64,000 bases of DNA, taken from an uncultured Bacilli bacterium (GTDB lineage Bacteria > Bacillota_I > Bacilli_A > RF39 > UBA660). Under the pieces are notes generated by a model. The model saw only the letters and a list, made by a program, of their open reading frames with translations, made no database searches and was not told where the DNA came from. The DNA is taken from positions 379,905 through 443,904 of the forward strand of contig CAKOLO010000002.1 of the NCBI GenBank assembly GCA_934096235.1. Reading direction: 5' to 3'. This document shows positions 32,218 to 41,581 of the stretch, one piece after another. A program made the position numbers and the translations under genes. Each line of letters begins with the position of its first letter. Positions within the stretch are counted from its first letter, which is position 1.

Positions 32218-35133
32218 ATGGGATTTAATTTTAAAAAACTTAAAAATAATATTGGTTTTTTTATAGTGGCTATTCTTTTAATAGCTGGTTTAACATTGTT
32301 AAATTATATATCTGAAAAGAAAGTAAATTCTTTAGATAAGGCTGAGTTAGTTGATGGAGATGTTAATATATCTAAACTTGTTATAAATGAGATTATGACT
32401 TCTAATAAAGGTGCTTATGCTGATTCAAATGGTAAAATATATGATTATGTAGAAATATATAATGGTAGTGAAAAAGATATTAATCTTAAAGATTATGGTC
32501 TTAGTGATGAAGAGAGTAAAGTTAAATGGGTATTTCCTGAAACTATAGTTGGACCTAAAGAATATGTTGTTGTGTTCTTAAGTGGAAATAGAAGTGAAGG
32601 GTTGTATGCTAACTTTAAGCTTAAGGCTTCTGGTGGAGAGAGAATGACTTTATTTAAACCTAATGGTAAAGTTGTTGATGCTGTTGATACAGTTGCTCTT
32701 GATGGTAATACAGTAATGGCTCGTGATTTAGATGGTAAATGGGTAGTACAAAGTGAAGCTACTCCGGGATACTCAAATACTAAAGAAGGAAGAACTGAGT
32801 TTTTAGCATCATTAATAAGTGATGAAGATAAAGTTATAGAAATAAATGAAATACTTGCTAATAACAAAGGAAACTTTAAAAATAAAAATGGTGAATATAG
32901 TGGTTATATAGAAGTTAAAAATATTAGTAAGAATAGAGTTAATCTTGCTAATTATGGACTTTCTAATAGTGAGATTGCTTCATTTAAATGGCAATTTCCA
33001 AGTATTAATTTAGATCCAGGAGAAGTAATTGTTGTATATACTTCTGGAAAGAGTTGTAAGACTTGTGAAGAATTGAGTACTGGATTTAAATTAGATAGTA
33101 AAAATGGATTTGCAGTGCTTACTAATAGTAAGGGTAAAATAGTTGATAAAGTAGAATATAAAAACTTACCTAATGGTATAGGATATATTAAAGAAAATGG
33201 AAAATTCCTTCAAAATAATGCAATAAGTCCTGGATTTGAAAATAGTGTTGATGGTATTAAATCATTTCAAAAGAAATATTTAAGTACACCTAAAAATTTA
33301 ATAATTAGTGAAGTTATGAATAATAATTATTCTTATTTAGAACAAAATGGTGGTAATTATTATGATTGGATAGAACTATATAATAATAGTGGTAAAACTA
33401 TAAATCTTAGTAATTATTGTTTGACTACTAATGATAACTCAATGTGTTCTTATAAGCTTCCTAAGGTTGAACTTAAGAGTGGTGAATATTATGTAGTTAT
33501 GGCATCAGGTGATACAAAACTATCTAATAGTAAATATCAACATACATCATTTAAGTTAGGTGATACTGATGCTGTCTATTTAACTAAGAGTGATGAAATA
33601 GTTGATTCTATAATGGTGGCTAATGTACCTTTAGGATATTCGATGGGTAGAAATGGTTCATCTATACAATACTTTAGTAAACCAACTCCTGGTAGTAAGA
33701 ATAATAGTGGTACTGAAGCAGTAAGCTATCTACCTACTGCTGATATAAAGTCTGGTGTGTATGATCCAAATAAGGAATATAAAATAACGCTTACAGGAAG
33801 TGGAAAAATTTATTATACGTTAGATGGCTCAGAACCAACTACATCTTCTAAAGTATACAGTAGTCCTCTTACTATTAAGAAGACTACTGTTTTAAGAATA
33901 ATGAGTAAAGAGTCTGGAAAGTTATCTAGTGAAACTGAAACATACTCATATATACTTGATAATAGTCATAAAGTATCTGTTATGTCTCTTGTAATGGATC
34001 AAAAGAAACTTAGAAAAGTAAATAATAATACTAGTTTAAATAGTAAAGTACAAGAACATGGATACGTAGAATACTTTGATAAAGATGGTGAAGGTTTTAG
34101 TATAAATGTTGGACTTAAATTATTTGGTGGTTCAACTAGAAGTTATAAAAAGAAAAGTTATGAAATTAAATTTAAAAAGAAGTATGGAGATGCTAAACTT
34201 AAATATAAAGTATTTAAGAATGTAGACTCTAGTGTATTTGATTCTTTAGTACTTCGTACTGGTAGTCAAGATGAATTTCAATATGATAAAAGAACTGTTA
34301 TTAAAGATGTAGTAGCAACTTCTTTAATGGGTGAATATACTGATGTAGATGTTCAAGATTATGTACCTATTATTCTATATATAAATGGAGAATATTGGGG
34401 AATATACTTTATACGTGAAAAAGTAGATGAGACATTTGTGTCAAATCATTATAATGTTAAAGCTACTAAGGATGAGACTAGTATTCTTAGAATAGATGGT
34501 GAAGTTAAAAGTGGTACTGATAAAAAGTATAATTCAATGATTAACTTTATTAATAACAATAATCTTAGTAATAGTAAAAACTATGAAAAGATAAAAGAAC
34601 AAATTGATGTTCAAAGCTTTATTGATTTCTGGATTGGTGAAATATATACAGCTAATTATGATATATTAAATACTCGTTATTTTAGTAATCCTTTGGTAGA
34701 TGGTGGTAAATGGAAATATATATTCTATGATTTAGATTCAGGTTTCTTTAGAACAAACAAAGATACATTTAAAGAATATACCAGTGCTTCAGGCATGGGA
34801 TCTTGGAATTTTCCAACTACACTTTTAAGAAATATGATGAAGAGTGATGAATTTAAAAAGACATTTGTAGAGCGTTTATCATATAACCTAAATAATACTT
34901 GGGCATATAAAAATGTTAGTAAAAGAATTGATGATATAGTTGAAACTATAGGAAAAGATGAATTCAAGAGAAATGCTACTAGATGGAATAATTCTTATAG
35001 TAATTGGGAAGATTCAATTAATTCAATGAAAAAATTTGCTAAAAATAGAAATTCATATGTAGTAAAGTATGCTAAATCATATTTTGGTTTATCTAGTAGT
35101 GATGTTAAGAAATATTTTGGTGATGTGGAATGA
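32218..35133 (+). CDS. surface CotH-kinase-family protein with three lamin-tail domains
   Basis: 971 residues, anchored by one N-terminal helix (about 10-27). Three lamin-tail (LTD) domains follow at about 55-155, 205-310 and 360-460, each opening like LVINEIMTSNKGAY. A chitobiase-type Ig fold comes next (about 515-580, KIYYTLDGSEPTT), then a CotH domain (about 590-950) with GGSTRSYKKKSYEIKF, YINGEYWGIYFIREK and DLDSGF, the last being the expected metal-binding Asp pair. CotH kinases phosphorylate secreted proteins. First gene of a five-gene surface operon; a four-base overlap couples it to the VTC gene. Confidence 0.9.
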   Translation: MGFNFKKLKNNIGFFIVAILLIAGLTLLNYISEKKVNSLDKAELVDGDVNISKLVINEIMTSNKGAYADSNGKIYDYVEIYNGSEKDINLKDYGLSDEESKVKWVFPETIVGPKEYVVVFLSGNRSEGLYANFKLKASGGERMTLFKPNGKVVDAVDTVALDGNTVMARDLDGKWVVQSEATPGYSNTKEGRTEFLASLISDEDKVIEINEILANNKGNFKNKNGEYSGYIEVKNISKNRVNLANYGLSNSEIASFKWQFPSINLDPGEVIVVYTSGKSCKTCEELSTGFKLDSKNGFAVLTNSKGKIVDKVEYKNLPNGIGYIKENGKFLQNNAISPGFENSVDGIKSFQKKYLSTPKNLIISEVMNNNYSYLEQNGGNYYDWIELYNNSGKTINLSNYCLTTNDNSMCSYKLPKVELKSGEYYVVMASGDTKLSNSKYQHTSFKLGDTDAVYLTKSDEIVDSIMVANVPLGYSMGRNGSSIQYFSKPTPGSKNNSGTEAVSYLPTADIKSGVYDPNKEYKITLTGSGKIYYTLDGSEPTTSSKVYSSPLTIKKTTVLRIMSKESGKLSSETETYSYILDNSHKVSVMSLVMDQKKLRKVNNNTSLNSKVQEHGYVEYFDKDGEGFSINVGLKLFGGSTRSYKKKSYEIKFKKKYGDAKLKYKVFKNVDSSVFDSLVLRTGSQDEFQYDKRTVIKDVVATSLMGEYTDVDVQDYVPIILYINGEYWGIYFIREKVDETFVSNHYNVKATKDETSILRIDGEVKSGTDKKYNSMINFINNNNLSNSKNYEKIKEQIDVQSFIDFWIGEIYTANYDILNTRYFSNPLVDGGKWKYIFYDLDSGFFRTNKDTFKEYTSASGMGSWNFPTTLLRNMMKSDEFKKTFVERLSYNLNNTWAYKNVSKRIDDIVETIGKDEFKRNATRWNNSYSNWEDSINSMKKFAKNRNSYVVKYAKSYFGLSSSDVKKYFGDVE

Positions 35134-35816
35134 AAGAATATAAATATAGACATGAATTAAAATTTAAAATATCTAATAATGCTGCTGAAGTGTTAAAGCA
35201 AAAATTATCATTAATACTTGGTAAAGATAAAAATGCATATTATAGTGACGGGTCTTATTTAATAAAAAGTTTATATTTTGATGATAGAGATTCTAGTTCA
35301 TATTATGAAAAAATGGATGGTGTTCTTTATAGAAAGAAATATAGAATTAGGATGTATAATGATGTAGATACGTTTATAAGACTTGAAAAGAAAATGAAAC
35401 ATAATAATTATACTGCTAAAGAACAAATGTTGATTTCAAGAGATATATATAGTAAAATATTAAATGGTAAAGTAGATGAGATTGATAATCCTGAAGGGTT
35501 GTTACTTGAGTTTATTACTAACTATAAAAATAAAGGTCTTGTGCCTAGTATTATAGTTGAGTACCATAGAACTGCTTTTACTTATCCTATAAGTGATGTT
35601 AGGATTACATTTGATTCTAATATACAGAGTAGTTTATATAATTATGATTTATTTAATACTAGTTATCCAAGATATACTGTTGATGAACCTGGTAAACAAG
35701 TGTTAGAAGTAAAATTTAATGAAGTATTACCTTTACATATTGCTCATATTCTTAATGATATACCTGCTTGTAGAGAAGCTGTAAGTAAGTTTGCGATATG
35801 TAGAAGTATTAAATAG
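35130..35816 (+). CDS. VTC-domain (polyphosphate-polymerase-like) protein
   Basis: 228-residue VTC triphosphate-tunnel domain. Basic and acidic tunnel residues are visible: YRHELKFKIS, KKYRIRMYND, LEKKMKHNNYTAKEQ, IVEYHRTAF and VLEVKFNE near the end. Yeast VTC makes polyphosphate; bacterial short forms next to CotH and DUF4956 are conserved but uncharacterised. Cytoplasmic by sequence. Confidence 0.85.
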   Translation: MKEYKYRHELKFKISNNAAEVLKQKLSLILGKDKNAYYSDGSYLIKSLYFDDRDSSSYYEKMDGVLYRKKYRIRMYNDVDTFIRLEKKMKHNNYTAKEQMLISRDIYSKILNGKVDEIDNPEGLLLEFITNYKNKGLVPSIIVEYHRTAFTYPISDVRITFDSNIQSSLYNYDLFNTSYPRYTVDEPGKQVLEVKFNEVLPLHIAHILNDIPACREAVSKFAICRSIK

Positions 35817-35825
35817 GAGTTGGAA

Positions 35826-36509
35826 ATGATATTAAGTATATTTAAAAAATCTTTTTTAGAACAATTTACTGGTAGTGTATCTACCGTTGATATGTTACTC
35901 TCATTAGTAGTAGCATTTGTTATAGGACTTTTTATAGTTTATGTATATAGAAAGACTTATACTGGAGTAGTGTATTCTAAGGCATTCTCATTATGTATTA
36001 TTATGCTTGCGATGGTTACTGCGATGATTATTAGAACAATTAATTCAAATATTAGTTTATCTTTAGGTATGGTTGGTGCTTTATCTATCGTTCGTTTTAG
36101 AACTGCTGTTAAAGAACCTGTTGATACTGGATTTATGTTTTGGGGAATAGCTGCTGGTATTATGACTGGAGCTGGTTTATATATTCCAGCTATGGTTGCA
36201 ACACTTGGTATAGGGGTTTTATATTTTATTAGTTATTTAATGGGATTTAAAACTTCTAATAGATATTTACTTGTTATTAAATATAAAGCTAGTGCTCATG
36301 AAACAGTGCTTAAAAAACTTAAAAATATTAAGAAATTTAAAGTTAGAAGTAAAGCAATATTTGGTAATGAAGTAGAATTATCACTTGAAGTAGACGTTAA
36401 GGAAAATAAAAAGGGCGGTATAGATACTACTCTTGTAGATCAATTTAATGGAATAGATGGGGTAGTTAATGCTAGTTTAATAGCATATCAAAATGATTTT
36501 GGAAGTTAG
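35826..36509 (+). CDS. DUF4956 membrane protein
   Basis: 227 residues. Four or so membrane helices in the first 145, with the conserved SLGMVGALSIVRFRTAVKEP between them, then a soluble C-terminal domain. DUF4956 proteins accompany VTC and CotH genes across many bacteria; a role in moving or anchoring a polyanion is inference. ATG 35826 is preferred to TTG 35820, which lies against the AGGAG site. Confidence 0.85.
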   Translation: MILSIFKKSFLEQFTGSVSTVDMLLSLVVAFVIGLFIVYVYRKTYTGVVYSKAFSLCIIMLAMVTAMIIRTINSNISLSLGMVGALSIVRFRTAVKEPVDTGFMFWGIAAGIMTGAGLYIPAMVATLGIGVLYFISYLMGFKTSNRYLLVIKYKASAHETVLKKLKNIKKFKVRSKAIFGNEVELSLEVDVKENKKGGIDTTLVDQFNGIDGVVNASLIAYQNDFGS

Positions 36510-36517
36510 GAGTTTTT

Positions 36518-37897
36518 ATGACTAAAAGAAGACTTAAAATTACACCTGTATTAATGGCACTAAATGTATTAGTGCTTATTCTTATTGTTCTATTTTATGG
36601 ATGTAGAATGGTTAAATATTATATAAAAGAAAATGGCAATAGAAGTAATGGTGAGTCAGCTGTTCTTTTAGTTGATACTATTCTTAAAAAACAAAGTTTT
36701 GTAGATTTAACTAAAGGTTTAGTATATGATGAAGATAAGGAAGAGTATAGATATCTTGGTGATGTAACTGATAATTACTTAGAATATTCAGGAATTGTAT
36801 ATAGAGTTATTGGTATAGATAAAGAAAAGAATATTAAAGCAATAACTGATAAAAGTGTTACTCTTATGTATTCTGGTCTTGAAAAAGGGTATGATAACTC
36901 ATATATAAATAAATGGTTAAATTATAATAAAGATGTTAAGCTTAGTGGATTTTATGAAAATAATATTAAAGAATCTGTTAATTATTTAGCAAATACATAT
37001 TTATGTAAAGATGTTATTGATGATGTTAAAAATATAACTTGTGATAAGAATGAAGCTAATAATAAAATAACTATACTATCTCTTTATGATTATTATAAAG
37101 CTGGTGGTAAAAGTAGCTTTTTAAATAATGGTGAGACATTCTATTTAGCAACTAACAATAAGGATAATCATAATTATTATATTACTAATGATGGAGAAGT
37201 TAGTATTAATGAAATGACTAGTAAAGTTTATGCTGTTAGACCAGTTATAACTATATCATCTGGTACGGTTATGATAAGTGGTAAAGGTACTAAAGATGAC
37301 CCATATAAAATATTAGATGTTAATCCTAGTACTCTTGAAGAAGCAACTATAAATAGTTATGTTAAATTTAGTGATCAAACATTTAAAATTATACATAATT
37401 ATGGTGTTGCGACTAAGGTTGCATTGGATGGAGTAATACAATTAGATGGTAAAGATGCTAAAGCATATTTTAGTAAAAAGAATAATATATATTCATCTAA
37501 TAAGAATACAGTTGGGGAATACTTAAATAAAACATATATTAAAACACTTAATAAAGATATGATGGTGAATGCTTATTGGTTTACTGGACAACTTAGTTTA
37601 GATAATTTAGATTATGAAGCTGAAAGAGCTAGTAAAGATACTGATTATATTGGTATGATGACACTTACTGATATGTTTATTAGTGATTATACTGATGTAT
37701 TAACATTATCACGTGGTATTGAATCAAATCAAATAATTAATATAATAAATAAAGATGGTAATTTCTATGGAGATTTAATTACTAATAAACATAATGTTAG
37801 ACCTGTATTTTATTTAAATAAAGAATTAAAGATTACTGGTGGAAATGGTACAGTTGATGCACCTTATGAGTTAGGAGTAAGTGATGAAAAAAACTAA
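36518..37897 (+). CDS. membrane-anchored protein with duplicated extracellular module
   Basis: 459 residues, unrecognised at family level but similar in style to DUF6273-type surface modules. One N-terminal helix (about 9-30) then an outside region with two copies of a module, each ending in a related motif: VRPVITISSGTVMISGKGT (about 241) and VRPVFYLNKELKITGGNGT (about 428), followed by DDPYKI and DAPYEL. Fourth gene of the CotH operon. Ends 14 bases into the next gene. Confidence 0.65.
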   Translation: MTKRRLKITPVLMALNVLVLILIVLFYGCRMVKYYIKENGNRSNGESAVLLVDTILKKQSFVDLTKGLVYDEDKEEYRYLGDVTDNYLEYSGIVYRVIGIDKEKNIKAITDKSVTLMYSGLEKGYDNSYINKWLNYNKDVKLSGFYENNIKESVNYLANTYLCKDVIDDVKNITCDKNEANNKITILSLYDYYKAGGKSSFLNNGETFYLATNNKDNHNYYITNDGEVSINEMTSKVYAVRPVITISSGTVMISGKGTKDDPYKILDVNPSTLEEATINSYVKFSDQTFKIIHNYGVATKVALDGVIQLDGKDAKAYFSKKNNIYSSNKNTVGEYLNKTYIKTLNKDMMVNAYWFTGQLSLDNLDYEAERASKDTDYIGMMTLTDMFISDYTDVLTLSRGIESNQIINIINKDGNFYGDLITNKHNVRPVFYLNKELKITGGNGTVDAPYELGVSDEKN

Positions 37898-38951
37898 GAA
37901 TAAAGATAAAAAGGGTAAAGTAAGTAAATTTAGCGTGTTCTTAATAGTAGTAGATGTTATTGCTGTTATATGTTTCTTTGTTGTTTATGGACCTTTTTCA
38001 TTCTTTAGGGATTGGTTTATAACTACTGCGATGACTACTATGACTCATAGATATTTTGCTTATACATTGTATAGTGAAGATATGATTAAGGAAACTCTTG
38101 ATAATAATAAAATAATAGAGTCTGAGGATCCAACTGATACATCTAAAATAAATTTTAATCCTGATTTTAATAAAGATACTTATGAGTCTGTATATGAAGA
38201 ACAAGTATTAAAGAAAGATGAGGGAAATGATGTTTATAAAGTAGTTGATATTGGTGGAGATAGATGGAGTGGTAAGATGGTTGTTATATATGATCCATCT
38301 AGGTTAAGATTAGTGTTCTCTAAACAATATGGTAAACGTGGTGAATATTTATCAACTATGGCTAAAAAAAATAATGCTTTAGTTGCTCTTAATGCTTCTG
38401 GTGTGTATCACCCTAATGGACAAAATAGAGTAACTGGAACAACTATATTAGATGGTAAAGTATATGCGACTGGTAAAGCTATTAATAAAGGTGGAGGTCT
38501 TATAGGATTTACTAAAGATAATGTATTAATGCTTACTAAGAAGTCTGCTAAAGAAGCAATTAAAGATGGAATGGATAGAGCTGTTGAGTTTGGGCCATTC
38601 TTAGTAGTTAATGGAAAGTCTGCTGAATTTAAAGGCAATGGTGGATGGGGAATAGCTAATAGAAGTGCTATTGGTCAAAGACAAGATGGTATTGTATTAT
38701 TACTAGCAATTGATGGAAGAAGTTCTAAGTCAGTTGGTATAACTATGCCTGAGCTTGCTGATGTGTTCCAAAAATATAAAGCTTATAATGCTGCTAATTT
38801 AGATGGTGGTGGAAGTAGTGCTTTATATGCTATTGTTAATGGTAAAGGTGGACTTATAAATAATCCAGTTGGATATGGATATTCAGGTGAAAGATATTTA
38901 CCAAATGCTTGGATGGTTTTACCTGAAGAAGGAGATAATATTACAAATTAG
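37884..38951 (+). CDS. phosphodiester glycosidase (NAGPA) family protein
   Basis: 355 residues with an N-terminal membrane anchor (about 14-38) and an extracellular NAGPA/DUF2233 domain. Seen: VALNASGVYHPNG, EFGPFLVVNG, RSAIGQRQDGIVLLLAIDG, and the signature AANLDGGGSSAL. Family members split sugar-phosphate diesters; its place after CotH, VTC and DUF4956 suggests trimming a surface glycopolymer. ATG 37884 is used, three bases inside the nominal GTG. Confidence 0.86.
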   Translation: MKKTKNKDKKGKVSKFSVFLIVVDVIAVICFFVVYGPFSFFRDWFITTAMTTMTHRYFAYTLYSEDMIKETLDNNKIIESEDPTDTSKINFNPDFNKDTYESVYEEQVLKKDEGNDVYKVVDIGGDRWSGKMVVIYDPSRLRLVFSKQYGKRGEYLSTMAKKNNALVALNASGVYHPNGQNRVTGTTILDGKVYATGKAINKGGGLIGFTKDNVLMLTKKSAKEAIKDGMDRAVEFGPFLVVNGKSAEFKGNGGWGIANRSAIGQRQDGIVLLLAIDGRSSKSVGITMPELADVFQKYKAYNAANLDGGGSSALYAIVNGKGGLINNPVGYGYSGERYLPNAWMVLPEEGDNITN

Positions 38952-38959
38952 GAGGGTAT

Positions 38960-39517
38960 ATGGAAATAGAATTTAAAAATCCAACAATATATATTATTGG
39001 TGGTAAAGCAAAGCATGGAAAGGATACATTTTCGGCTTATTTAAAGAATGTTTATGAAAGTCATGGTAAGAAAGTAATTATAACTCAACTTGCTAAATAT
39101 ATTAAGTATTATGCTCGTGAAATGACTGGTTGGGATTTAAGTGAAGAAACTAAACCACGTGAATTTTTACAACAACTTGGTACTGGTGTAATAAGACAAA
39201 AACTTAAAAAAGATGATTTATTTATAAAGCGTATGATTGATGATATAGAGATATTTAGTTATTTCTATGATGCAATTATTATAAGTGATGTAAGACTTAA
39301 AAAAGAAATATATGATTTGAAGAAAGTATATCCTAATATTAAGGTTATACATATTGTAAGACCAAACTTTGATAATGGACTTACTGAAGAGCAAAAGATG
39401 CATCCTACTGAAACTGATTTAGATGACTTTAATGATTTTGATATAGAAGTTGTAAACACTACGCTTGAAGAATTAGAAAAAAGTGCTGAAAAAATATACA
39501 TTGAAAATGAAAGGTAG
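38960..39517 (+). CDS. P-loop (deoxy)nucleoside monophosphate kinase-like protein
   Basis: 185 residues. P-loop GGKAKHGKDT (about 14-23), an LQQLGTGVIRQ helix, and IIISDVRLKKEI, the Walker-B-like Asp followed by Arg of phage and adenylate-type dNMP kinases. The substrate is unknown. Joined to the surface operon by an eight-base gap, and to pgk by 12 bases, so it bridges two functional groups. Confidence 0.72.
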   Translation: MEIEFKNPTIYIIGGKAKHGKDTFSAYLKNVYESHGKKVIITQLAKYIKYYAREMTGWDLSEETKPREFLQQLGTGVIRQKLKKDDLFIKRMIDDIEIFSYFYDAIIISDVRLKKEIYDLKKVYPNIKVIHIVRPNFDNGLTEEQKMHPTETDLDDFNDFDIEVVNTTLEELEKSAEKIYIENER

Positions 39518-39529
39518 GTATATAAAAAT

Positions 39530-40681
39530 ATGGAAAGTATAAAAAGGGCTAATGTTGAAGGAAAAAGAGTAATAGTAAGAGTTGACTTTAATGTACCAAT
39601 TAAAGATGGTGAAATTACTGATGATACTAGAATAGTTTCTAGTTTAAAAACAATTAAATATTTAGTTAATCATAATGCTAAAGTAATATTATTATCTCAT
39701 TTAGGTAGAGTTGCTTCTATGGAAGATAAAGAAAAGAAGAGTTTAGAAGTGGTTGCTAAGCATTTATCTACATTAATAAGTACTCCTATATATTTTGTAC
39801 CTGTTACTAGAGGGGATTTATTAACTGAAACTATTGATAATATGAATGAAGGAGAAATTGTTTTAGTTGAAAATACTAGATTTGAAGATTATCCTCGTAT
39901 GCTTGAAAGTTCTTGTGATGAAGCATTATCTAAGTATTGGGCAAGTTTAGGTGATATTTTTGTATTTGATGCTTTTGGTACTGCTCATAGATGTCATGCA
40001 TCTACGTATGGTATTAGTAAGTATATTCCATCTTATTCAGGTTTCTTAGTTGATAATGAAATTGATATGTTAGACAGAGCACTTCATCAAAGAAAAACAT
40101 TAATACTTGGTGGAGCTAAAGTAGATGATAAAATAGGTGTTATTGATAATTTAATAAATACTAGTGATGCTATATTATTTGGTGGAGCTATGTGTTTTAC
40201 ATTCCTTAAGGCTAAGGGTATTGATGTGGGATCAAGTGTTGTTAGTGTTGATAGACTTGAATATGCTAAAAATTTACTTGAGAATCATGGAAATAAAATA
40301 ATTTTACCTGTAGATGTAGTAACTCAAAATGGTATTAAAAAAGTAGATGAAATGAATAAAGAAGATATTGGATATGATATTGGTCCTAAAACAATTACTA
40401 TGTATAATGAAGCACTTATTGATAGTAAATTAGTTTTATGGAATGGACCACTTGGAATGTTTGAAGATGAGAAGTATGAAAATGGTACTAAAAAAGTATT
40501 AAAATTCTTATATAATCAATCTATTCCAACTATCTTAGCTGGTGGTGATATAATAAGCGCATCACATAAATTTGGTTTTGATTTCCATTATGTTTCTACT
40601 GGAGGAGGTTCTACTTTAGAATATTTAGAAGGTAGAAGATTTAAGACGTTAGAAAGATTAACTGGTGAAAATAAGAAATAG
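39530..40681 (+). CDS. pgk: phosphoglycerate kinase
   Basis: Glycolytic ATP-forming enzyme. 383 residues, near normal (about 394). RVDFNVPIKDGEITDDTRI opens the protein; HLGR, the substrate-binding ENTRFED, FGTAHRCHAST and the ADP-binding GGGSTLEYLEG follow. In the nucleotide domain the usual GGAKVSDKI reads GGAKVDDKI. Followed by tpiA at 15 bases. Confidence 0.96.
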   Translation: MESIKRANVEGKRVIVRVDFNVPIKDGEITDDTRIVSSLKTIKYLVNHNAKVILLSHLGRVASMEDKEKKSLEVVAKHLSTLISTPIYFVPVTRGDLLTETIDNMNEGEIVLVENTRFEDYPRMLESSCDEALSKYWASLGDIFVFDAFGTAHRCHASTYGISKYIPSYSGFLVDNEIDMLDRALHQRKTLILGGAKVDDKIGVIDNLINTSDAILFGGAMCFTFLKAKGIDVGSSVVSVDRLEYAKNLLENHGNKIILPVDVVTQNGIKKVDEMNKEDIGYDIGPKTITMYNEALIDSKLVLWNGPLGMFEDEKYENGTKKVLKFLYNQSIPTILAGGDIISASHKFGFDFHYVSTGGGSTLEYLEGRRFKTLERLTGENKK

Positions 40682-40696
40682 TTTTAGGAGGGTTTT

Positions 40697-41407
40697 ATGA
40701 AGAAAGTAATTCTTAATCAAAAAAGTTATATGTTTTATGATGATATGGTCAAATTTAAGAATTCTTTTGATAAATTAAAAACTAATAATTATGAATTTAT
40801 AATTTTTCCACCTATATTATATTTATCTATGTTTAAGGATAGTAAATATAAAGTTGGTACTCAAAACTTCTTTAGTTATAAGATGGGGTCATTTACTGGA
40901 GAACTTAATCTTGAGTCTTTAAAGAAGATAGGAATAGATTATACTTTGATAGGTCACTTTGAAAGAAGAAAAATAGTTTTTGAAAGTTATGAGATGGCAA
41001 AAGAAAAACTATTTAAATCTCTTAGTTCTAAATGTCATACTATACTTTGTGTAGGTGAGATTAAAAAAACTAGAAAGCCATTTAATTATATAAAGAAAGA
41101 ACTTAATTATTATCTTCGTAGTATAGATTCATCAACATTAAAATATTTAAGTATTGCTTATGAGCCTAGTTGGGCTATAGGTAGTGGTGAAATACAATGT
41201 ATAGATAAAATACAAAGTGTTATTGATAATATTAAGTTATACATATATAAAAAATATGATCTAAATATAGAAGTATATTATGGTGGTAGTGTTGATGAAA
41301 ATAATATTAATGATATATTTAAGATATCTGATGGTATTGTTCTTGGTAAAGTTAGTACTAATATAGATGATTTAAATAAAATTCTTAAGGAAATTAAAAA
41401 AGACTAA
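40697..41407 (+). CDS. tpiA: triosephosphate isomerase, divergent
   Basis: 236 residues (usual 250). Catalytic His in LIGHFERRK (family GHSERR, Ser replaced by Phe), Glu in AYEPSWAIGSG, and the phosphate loop YGGSVDENN are present. The N-terminal Lys motif is unusual: LNQKSY instead of GNWKMN, though the Lys is kept. Probably active. Ends with a strong terminator. Confidence 0.92.
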   Translation: MKKVILNQKSYMFYDDMVKFKNSFDKLKTNNYEFIIFPPILYLSMFKDSKYKVGTQNFFSYKMGSFTGELNLESLKKIGIDYTLIGHFERRKIVFESYEMAKEKLFKSLSSKCHTILCVGEIKKTRKPFNYIKKELNYYLRSIDSSTLKYLSIAYEPSWAIGSGEIQCIDKIQSVIDNIKLYIYKKYDLNIEVYYGGSVDENNINDIFKISDGIVLGKVSTNIDDLNKILKEIKKD

Positions 41408-41428
41408 TTTTAACAAATTAGTTTTTTT
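41404..41428 (+). terminator. terminator of the pgk-tpiA unit
   Basis: CTAATTT (41404-41410), TAAC loop, AAATTAG (41415-41421), seven T. Confidence 0.82.
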
Positions 41429-41489
41429 ATACATTATAAATAATAAATATGTGTATAAATTTGCTATTTTTTGATATTGTGTTTTTTAA

Positions 41490-41517
41490 TGACAAAATGT
41501 TCACTTTTTAGACAAAA
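41490..41517 (+). promoter_or_regulatory. paired TGACAAAA/AGACAAAA motif upstream of spo0A
   Basis: TGACAAAA (41490-41497) and AGACAAAA (41510-41517), 20 bp apart, 28 bp upstream of the spo0A -10. They resemble the pair at 2150-2178 and, loosely, the Spo0A box TGNCGAA. Autoregulation is a plausible inference. Confidence 0.45.
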
Positions 41518-41544
41518 TATTACTTTTTACTCCGTAGATATTTG

Positions 41545-41550
41545 TATAAT
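41545..41550 (+). promoter_or_regulatory. candidate -10 of spo0A
   Basis: TATAAT at 41545-41550, about 32 bases before the ATG. No -35, which suits an activated promoter. Confidence 0.5.
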
Positions 41551-41581
41551 TATGACATACAATAGAGAAAAGGAGAAAAGA

